Origin: Chlorokybus atmophyticus
Taxonomy: Eukaryota; Streptophyta; Chlorokybophyceae; Chlorokybales; Chlorokybaceae
NCBI GenBank assembly: GCA_009103225.1
Contig: RHPI01001946.1
Span: forward strand, 278,420-317,122
Direction of reading: 5' to 3'
Length of the DNA stretch: 38,703 nt
The position numbers were made by a program, and so were the translations under genes. Below, in pieces: positions 32,090-38,703 of this stretch. Numbering within the stretch: the first letter of the stretch is position 1; every line of letters begins with the position of its first letter. Under the pieces are notes generated by a model. The model was not told the origin of the DNA, did no database searches, and saw nothing but the letters and a program-made list of their open reading frames with translations.

Positions 32090-33528
32090 TTACGATCCGG
32101 TTTGGAAGACCACGCAGCGGCGCGCCTGAGGGAAGTTGGCGTTGCTGTCTCCAGGGTTGAGGTTCAGCGAGCCGATCTGGACAGAAGTCAGCGGCAGCAG
32201 AATGCACTGATTGACAAAGTTCTGAACTGGTGCCTGGCTCTGCATGTAAGGACAGAGTCAGTGCATGTGCGACAGTGCTATGGATTCAGACAGAGGACGT
32301 ACTGGATGCACACAACAATACCTGGAAGACGCGCGCCTCGACTCTGTTGCTGGGCTCTATCGTAAACTGCGATGAAGGGGAGCCTGCTGTACTGGAAGAC
32401 GTGCATACGCATCAGTACAACTAACACCAAACACACCGGTCCAGTCCCAGTGCTGTTCTAAGGCAGCAAACACTGGCGTACAGTGTAATGTTTGTGAGAC
32501 TCCCGCTGATAAAGAAGAACCCTGCGCTGGCGTTAGCGGTCGTGACGGTTTGATTGGCTCCAGTCTTGACATCACTGCCGGAACAATAGTCACAATGAAC
32601 CACCAGCCAACAGCTAACGTAACCAGTGCATGTGTATGTTGTACATGTATGTTATCTGTGTCTGCTTACAAGAACTGGACTGGCCCGTCAAGTGGAGTGT
32701 CTCGCGAAGCTCCCGTCCTCAGGTCGAACACCGGTACCGCGGTAAAGCTTTGGGAGGTAACGAAGTCGCACAGCGTTGTCGCTTGCAGCCCCGATGGACA
32801 CCCTGACTGACACATGAAGTCAAGCACACTCATCATGCAACATTTGCAACCCGTAAACACAGCTAACACAGCATGGTTTCTCACTGGCGCAGGCGCAGTT
32901 GATGGTGCAGATGGTGGTGCAGGCGCAGATGTGGGTGCACCTGCCAGAGAAACCAAGACAGCACAACAATTCTGTGTACATGTACCAACATGCATTCCTT
33001 TCCGAGGACACAGCAAGTGGAGTACCTGGGGTGATGGGCTGCTGCTGCTGGTTGACGTTTACCTGGAGCACGCAAATAATGTTGGAGCCGAAGCACTGCA
33101 CGAGCGTGCCGCCGGGCAGGTTGTTGAAGTTGATCTCGTCGACTTGCACAACATTTGACTGCGAGACGGAGCTGCCCCCACCAGCATTGACATTTATTTG
33201 CGTGATCACCGCAACGTTGGATGCGCAAAGCGCCTTGTTCTGGAGCGCGCTGGCGAGGTTCAACACTTGCACCACCGACACAGTGTTGGACTGGCTGACA
33301 GTAACCTGGCCGCAGGGCGAACATGCCTGCAAGCACGCAGCAGCAAAATCAACTTGAGGCCTGAGTACACATACACATGCCGACGACAACATGGGAGAAA
33401 GAGAGTCATACCTGCAGGATGCGGCGGCTGATACCAAAGAAAGGCTCCGCATCTACAGAGGCAGCGCTGACCAGCAGGAGCAAGGACAAGATGGCCGCAG
33501 CTGCGGCGGGAGATGAACGCATCATCAT
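32090..33528 (-). CDS. Secreted Cys-containing protein of unknown function (paralogue A)
   Basis: I do not recognise the family. Exons: 33528-33412, 33326-33026, 32940-32885, 32806-32670, 32574-32482, 32391-32322, 32239-32090; 307 residues, phases close. Signal peptide MMMRSS...AILSLLLLVSAASVDA, then SRRILQ. The mature part has a segment with two VSQSN motifs (VTVSQSNTVSVVQVLNLASA, SSVSQSNVVQVDEINFNNLP) that looks like a repeated beta-strand pair, a short Pro/Ala/Ser linker (APTSAPAPPSAPSTAPAP), then Cys and beta-rich sequence (CDFVTSQSFTAVPVFDL, FFFISGSLTNITLTAGSP) that may be a beta sandwich. N-glycosylation sites are present. It has no membrane helix, so it is probably extracellular. Exon 1 and about 430 bp upstream are duplicated in inverted orientation at 38.0-38.5 kb. 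Exon 5's GTACGC donor is the weakest splice call. Confidence 0.75.
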
Positions 33529-33955
33529 GATGCTAGCTCGCACGTGCACCTACTGGAAAACCCCTAATGCAGGGCAATCTGTCTGGCTCACGAATCAAGT
33601 AGGGCCTAGCACGCAGCCTGCCTCGGTAGATGTGTTTGGCCTGGTCTTGCTTGCTTGAGTGCTTCTCAACACAATGCACCAGACTTACTTGGCTTGTTGT
33701 GGTGCCAAAAGCTCAAAACGCCAAAGCTCCCGAAACGCGTGCTAGGCGTGTAGCTGTGACAGTTGTCCTGACACACAACACACCACCTGACAAGCTGTCA
33801 GCTAACACATCAGTAAGCGCACAACTACACTGCTGATCCTCCTTTCAAGCTCTTGTCGTGACCTGCACGAGGTCAGCACACGAGTCGCAACTTGCGACCA
33901 GACCATTTCCTCAGGTGACAACCACAATTCAACACATCAGAGCTGTCAGGGAGTG
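33412..33955 (-). repeat. Inverted duplication, left arm (exon 1 and promoter of paralogue A)
   Basis: Similar, at roughly 70-80% by eye with small gaps, to the reverse complement of 38020-38518. Shared blocks include CTTGCTTG.TTGAGTGCT, GGTGCCAAAAGCTC.AAACGCCAAAGCT, CTTGTCGTGACCTGCACGA and GACCAGACCATT.CCTCAGGTGACA. The duplication covers the signal-peptide exon plus upstream sequence, so both paralogues probably share regulation. Confidence 0.85.
33884..33898. promoter_or_regulatory. Palindrome GTCGCAA-C-TTGCGAC in promoter of paralogue A
   Basis: A perfect 7-bp inverted repeat around one base, about 356 bp upstream of the start codon. The same site is kept with two changes at 38075-38089 upstream of paralogue F. 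Its retention between diverged promoters makes it a candidate dimeric factor site; this is inference. Confidence 0.4.
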
Positions 33956-34154
33956 AACCTCCCCGTAGTTCAACGGGGGTGAGAGAACCAAGTCACGCGA
34001 AGTGAACACACAGTAAACATACAAGCGCATAATGGGAGCACAAATGCTTACTGTCAGCTCTAAGCAGCAAAGGCACACAACAGCCAACCGTACGCAGGGG
34101 CATATGAGGGTACAACATATCAATGTCAGGCAATCAACACGTGTTAGCTATCTT

Positions 34155-35432
<1,278 letters not shown>

Positions 35433-35765
35433 GCTCCCCTTTCACGTCCACGTCCACGCCGCTGCCGCCGCCGCCTCTGTCACCGTATGCTCCGCCGCCG
35501 CCGCCGCCACAGCACAGACAACGTGGCAAGCTGACGTGTGACACTTTTCCTCAGAGTGCTGATCTCGAATAAGATAAATTTCAGCATGCGGCGACTTTTT
35601 TCAGATCCGAGCGGAGTTTTCAGCCCCTAAATCGATGCATGCGGTAAGCCTGCCAAGGGTGTGTGAGGCAAAAAGCGATGGACCTCTCTGACACCTAAAC
35701 CTAAACCCAAAGCTAACCCTTACCTAAGCAAGCCCTAAACGTGATCTGCGGCGACGTTGGCAAGC
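35433..35765. promoter_or_regulatory. 333-bp bidirectional promoter (thioredoxin / glutaredoxin)
   Basis: The two start codons are only 333 bp apart on opposite strands. The thioredoxin side holds a GCC-triplet run (about 35458-35512). The glutaredoxin side has CCTAAA-type motifs (ACCTAAACCTAAACCC, TAACCCTTACC, GCCCTAAAC) at about 35694-35740, 28-72 bp before its ATG, as in the MIC60 promoter. Confidence 0.55.
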
Positions 35766-37339
35766 ATGGTGGCGATGGCGGCGGCGGCGGCGGCGGCGGC
35801 ATTCTCGGTGTCGGTGTGCTCCACTTCGGCTGCAGCGTCGTCCAATCTTGCGACCAGGGCTAGCTCAAAGCGGCAAGGCAGGCCCGGCCGCGGAGCAGCC
35901 TTCCCTGCATTGCCAGCAGCGAGGGTAGGCGGCGGTGCTGTGGGCGGGAGTGTGAGTGTCAAGGGTGGGAGTAGCAGGGGCGGGCTGACGCGTAGGGCTC
36001 AGGCTGTTGTGGATCAGGGAGGTGTTGAAGAGCCTGCCGCCTCTGTTCCGAGGCTGTCTGAGGCCCCGAGCGTGCCCGCGAAGGCGGCGGAGATCCCCGC
36101 GGCCCCCGGCGTCTACGCCGTGTACGACCAAGCCGGAACGCTGCAGTATGTTGGACTGTCACGAAAAATCCAGGCCAGCGTTCAGGCAAGCGCGAGCAAA
36201 GAAACTCGCACTAGACATACTCCGTGCTTGCAGCGACTTGTTTGACGCTTCATCTCTCGACGATGTTGGTGTTGTGCTGCGTGTGGACAAAGAGACTGTG
36301 ACAACAGTAGTGTTTCAGGTAGTTGGTTCAATGCATGTTGCAGTCGCAAGCATATGTCCGATCGCAATGGTTGGTGGGCATGGTGTTGGATGGGTTGGTC
36401 GCAGTAAGTAAGTATGTCCTTACAGTGAACAAGGTGGATAGTCCTCGGTTGCTGCATGTGGCAATGGCGGCATTGAAGTGCATATTTTTGCTATTTGTGT
36501 ACCTCATGCCTTGTTGACTGTGTAGTATACCTTGCCGCATTTTGAAGTTGTTGATCAGTAGATAACAATAGCGGTGTTGTGCTGAGGATGCGTGATTGTA
36601 GGCACATGTAGAGGACCTCCCTGAGCTCACGGACACCATACGCTTTGCCACTGTCGGAGCCAGCGCCACGCGAGCCGACTTGCAAGGCGCCTGGCAGGCA
36701 TGGGTGCAGGAGCATTGTAAGCAGAAGCACAGCTGCAGCAAAGATGAATGTCATAAACAACAAGGCTGAACATAACATGGCGCTCTTTGTGTGGGCTTCC
36801 AGTGACAGAGACGGGAACAGTGCCTCCAGGCAACGCTGGCGGCAATACAACATGGACGCAGAGGCGAGCGCGCATGTCGAGGCCGGAAATTCGCATCCTG
36901 CCCGGCAGCCATGTCAGCTTGACTGTTCCGGTTGAGACCATCATCGACAAGATGGTGAAGGAGGTCAAGGTGCTTGCGTTCATTAAAGGCACACGAACGG
37001 CTCCCCAGTGCGGGTTCTCCCACCGTGTGATGCAGATCCTCACTGAGTCCAAGGTTGACTTTGACACGGTACGGCTCCTTTGCTATGCTTTGTTATGCCG
37101 CTTAGTTGTCCACGTAGACAGCTATTGTTGTGATGGCCCGTTGATGGTGTGTGTGTGTCCAGATCAATGTTTTGGATGAAGAGCACAACCCGGGCCTGCG
37201 CGAGGCCATCAAAACGTATTCCAAGTGGCCCACGATACCTCAGCTCTATGCGCATGGCGAGTTCATTGGTGGTGCTGACATTGTTGAAGAGATGTACCAG
37301 AGTGGAGAGCTCAAACAGGCGTTGTCAAAGCAGGGCTGA
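35766..37339 (+). CDS. GRXS16: GRXS16-type plastid glutaredoxin (GIY-YIG + CGFS)
   Basis: Plastid monothiol glutaredoxin involved in Fe-S cluster handling, fused to a GIY-YIG domain as in plant GRXS16. Exons: 35766-36185, 36602-36716, 36803-37068, 37163-37339; 325 residues, phases close. Residues 1-100 are a Ser/Ala/Arg/Gly-rich transit peptide. The GIY-YIG-like motif is GVYAVY (115-120) with YVGLSR (128-133), followed by DLPELTDTIRF...WQAWVQEH and TGTVPPGNAGGNTTW. The glutaredoxin domain has KVLAFIKGTRTAPQCGFS with active site CGFS at 248-251, KWPTIPQLY (cis-Pro) and GGADIVEEM for glutathione contact. Intron 1 (36186-36601) starts GCAAGC after CAG, a GC-AG intron; no in-phase GT donor gives the family sequence. 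TGTAA at about 37390 could be a poly(A) signal. ATG 35766 precedes a second in-frame ATG by three codons. Confidence 0.93.
36186..36601 (+). other. GC-AG intron 1 of the glutaredoxin gene
   Basis: The donor reads CAG|GCAAGC, the usual context of GC donors, and the acceptor GTAG|GCACATG. Joining them gives ASVQ-AHVEDLPELTD, matching the plant family at both sides in phase 0. The first 130 bp stay open in another frame, which is probably chance. Confidence 0.7.
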
Positions 37340-38404
37340 GGTCTTGACGTACTGCTCGCAACAGCATGTGACCGCGACCATCCTCATGGTGTAAATCAAT
37401 GGTTGCACGACAATGCAGCGCATTCATCATGTCTTTCATACCACCCGTTGTGTCGCACAACTTGTGCATCGCAACGTTGTCATGGAAGGGTTATGGCTAT
37501 CATTGGTTCCTAAAGAGTGAGTGAGGATTGTCAATTGATCATGCTGATATATCCTGGTGTAACATCGTCGTGTGCGTTATTGCTTGCTACTGTTGACAAG
37601 CACCACGCAAGGAGTGCACACTGATGGCGGCCAGGCGCAGCACGTGTCACACTCATCTGTGATGGCAACTAGTACCATCTTCGCAATTGCAAGGTGTCAG
37701 AAACATGTGCTGTTAAAAACCACCTACTGTTAACCGTGTACAAACAGCGCCAGTAACAACATAGACACGTGCTTCACATGCACAGTATGAACCCAGCATA
37801 AGCTCACACGCTCATGAGCTAACTCCTGGATAGGTTGCCTGGCATTGGACTCTAAGGTTATATGCATGCCCGCCCTCACGGTTTGTGGGTGACTTGTGAT
37901 TGCCTTTGCTGCGGAAACCCAAGCAGTACAGTACCTCTGCCACTCCTGTTCCCGTCATGTGTGTTGTTGTGTTGCATCCACATCTGTTCTTCTGAGCTTC
38001 GGCACATTCTCCCTGACAGATCCGATGTGTTGGAGATGTGGCTGTCACTTGATGTCACCTGAGGCAATGGTCTGGTCGCACGTTGCGACTTTGCAACGGC
38101 GCTATCGTGTGCTGATTTCGTGCAGGTCACGACAAGCGCTTGACAGAAGCATCAGCAGTATGGTTGATGTGTGGATTGACTGCTTGTCAAATGGTGATGC
38201 ACACATTGTTGCAGCTTTGGCGTTTGGAGCTTTTGGCACCGCAACAAGTCGAGTAAGTCTGGCGTACTTCTTGAGAGCACTCAAACAAGCAAGATCAGGC
38301 CATGCAATCCTGCCCCAGCAGGCTGACTGGTAGGACCTATTGAGGTTGTGGGCAGACAGGTTGCCCACACTCTCAAGAGGATGCACGTGCAAGCGAGCAT
38401 TACG
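37340..38404. other. Intergenic region; right part is promoter of paralogue F
   Basis: 1.07 kb between the glutaredoxin stop and the next start codon. The left 680 bp show no feature I can support apart from possible 3' UTR. From about 38020 the sequence is the right arm of the inverted duplication, so an open plus-strand frame here (37896-38333) is judged non-coding. Confidence 0.55.
38075..38089. promoter_or_regulatory. Palindrome-like GTCGCACGTTGCGAC upstream of paralogue F
   Basis: Counterpart of the perfect palindrome at 33884-33898, about 316 bp upstream of the start codon. It keeps GTCGCA...TGCGAC with a changed centre that creates an ACGT core. Confidence 0.4.
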
Positions 38405-38518
38405 ATGATGCATTCATCCACCACAGCCCCCGCCACTGCGGTCTTATCCTTGCTGCTGCTGCTCAGCGCTGCCTCTGTCAATGCTGAGCCAACCTTCAGC
38501 ACCCGCCGCATCCTGGGG
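38405..38518 (+). CDS. Secreted protein paralogue F, exon 1 only (truncated by contig end)
   Basis: First exon of a gene paralogous to the secreted protein at 32090-33528. It encodes 38 residues: MMHSS...AVLSLLLLLSAASVNA, a signal peptide, then EPTFSTRRILG, against AEPFFGISRRILQ in the paralogue. It ends at a GTAAGC donor at the same place as the paralogue's exon 1, in phase 0. The rest lies beyond the contig, which ends inside intron 1. The function is unknown, as for the paralogue. Confidence 0.65.
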
Positions 38519-38520
38519 GT

Positions 38521-38703
38521 AAGCCTCTCTCTCTCTCTCTCGCTCTCTCTCGCTCTCTCTCGCTCTCTCTCTCTCTCGCTCTCGCTCTCGCTCTCGCTCG
38601 CTCGGTCTCGCTCGCGCTCGCTCTCGCTCGCGCGCTCCCTCCCTCTCCCTCTCTCTCCCTCTCCCTCCCTCCCTCCCTCCCTCCCTCCCTCTCTCTCTCT
38701 CTC
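38521..38703. repeat. CT/CGCT/CCCT pyrimidine tract at contig end
   Basis: About 180 bp of CTCTCT, CTCGCT and CCCTCC units fill the start of intron 1 of paralogue F up to the contig edge. Simple sequence of this kind probably stopped the assembly. Confidence 0.85.

Larger units (their letters stand above)
38020..38518 (+). repeat. Inverted duplication, right arm (exon 1 and promoter of paralogue F)
   Basis: Reverse-complement match to 33412-33955 across the signal-peptide exon and about 385 bp upstream. Divergence is clearly visible, with many substitutions and short gaps, so this is an old event and not an assembly duplicate. Confidence 0.85.

Noticed and set aside
36186-36318. Open stretch (KLALDILRACSDLFDASSLDD) after glutaredoxin exon 1
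   Set aside because: It is in a different frame from exon 1 and the plant family has nothing at this point; the GC-AG splice removes it cleanly.
37896-38333. 145-residue plus-strand frame with Cys-rich start
   Set aside because: It lies largely in the right arm of the inverted duplication, whose left-arm counterpart is promoter; it starts at a non-ATG codon and has no family resemblance.

Overview
The window looks like one contig (69 G at the left edge, a CT/CCCT tract at the right edge, one N inside) of nuclear DNA from a green alga. The evidence is spliced genes with GT-AG introns, a mitochondrial MIC60, two plastid redox proteins of plant type (a WCRKC thioredoxin and a GIY-YIG/CGFS glutaredoxin), a plant-type TIFY-CCT-GATA factor, and very large Pro-rich, TSP1/EGF-containing surface proteins with the 'RRRRLLQ' signature I associate with algal extracellular proteins. 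The TIFY protein hints at a streptophyte or early-diverging green alga, but I cannot name the organism.

Layout. (1) 299-9167, minus: a surface glycoprotein of at least 1,863 residues in 21 exons, cut off at its 3' end by the contig edge; cytosolic N-terminus, one membrane anchor, a cysteine-containing ectodomain and a Pro/Gly shaft. (2) 9848-13541, plus: MIC60/mitofilin, 9 exons, divergent from gene 1. (3) 14052-25046, minus: a 2,772-residue type I membrane protein in 13 exons, with signal peptide, eight copies of an unassigned ~140-residue repeat, five Trp/Cys repeats, four TSP1 repeats, EGF-like modules, a transmembrane helix and a short tail. (4) 25977-27770, plus: TIFY-CCT-GATA transcription factor, 7 exons. 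(5) 29800-30896, plus: a 200-residue protein I do not recognise. (6) 32090-33528, minus: a secreted 307-residue protein. (7) 34155-35432, minus: WCRKC thioredoxin. (8) 35766-37339, plus: GRXS16-type glutaredoxin. (9) 38405 onward, plus: first exon of a paralogue of gene 6.

All exon chains were built by hand from splice consensus and reading phase; phases close at every junction, which is the main support for the models. The surface genes have introns crowded with (CA/CG)n alternating purine-pyrimidine repeats, which MIC60, the TIFY gene and the redox genes lack. The right end is arranged as nested head-to-head pairs: genes 7 and 8 share 333 bp between start codons, and genes 6 and 9 flank them within a diverged inverted duplication. 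A degenerate copy of the WCRKC 3' end lies at about 31.44-31.68 kb. A perfect 128-bp repeat, one copy of which interrupts a polyproline linker next to the N, is probably an assembly artefact.
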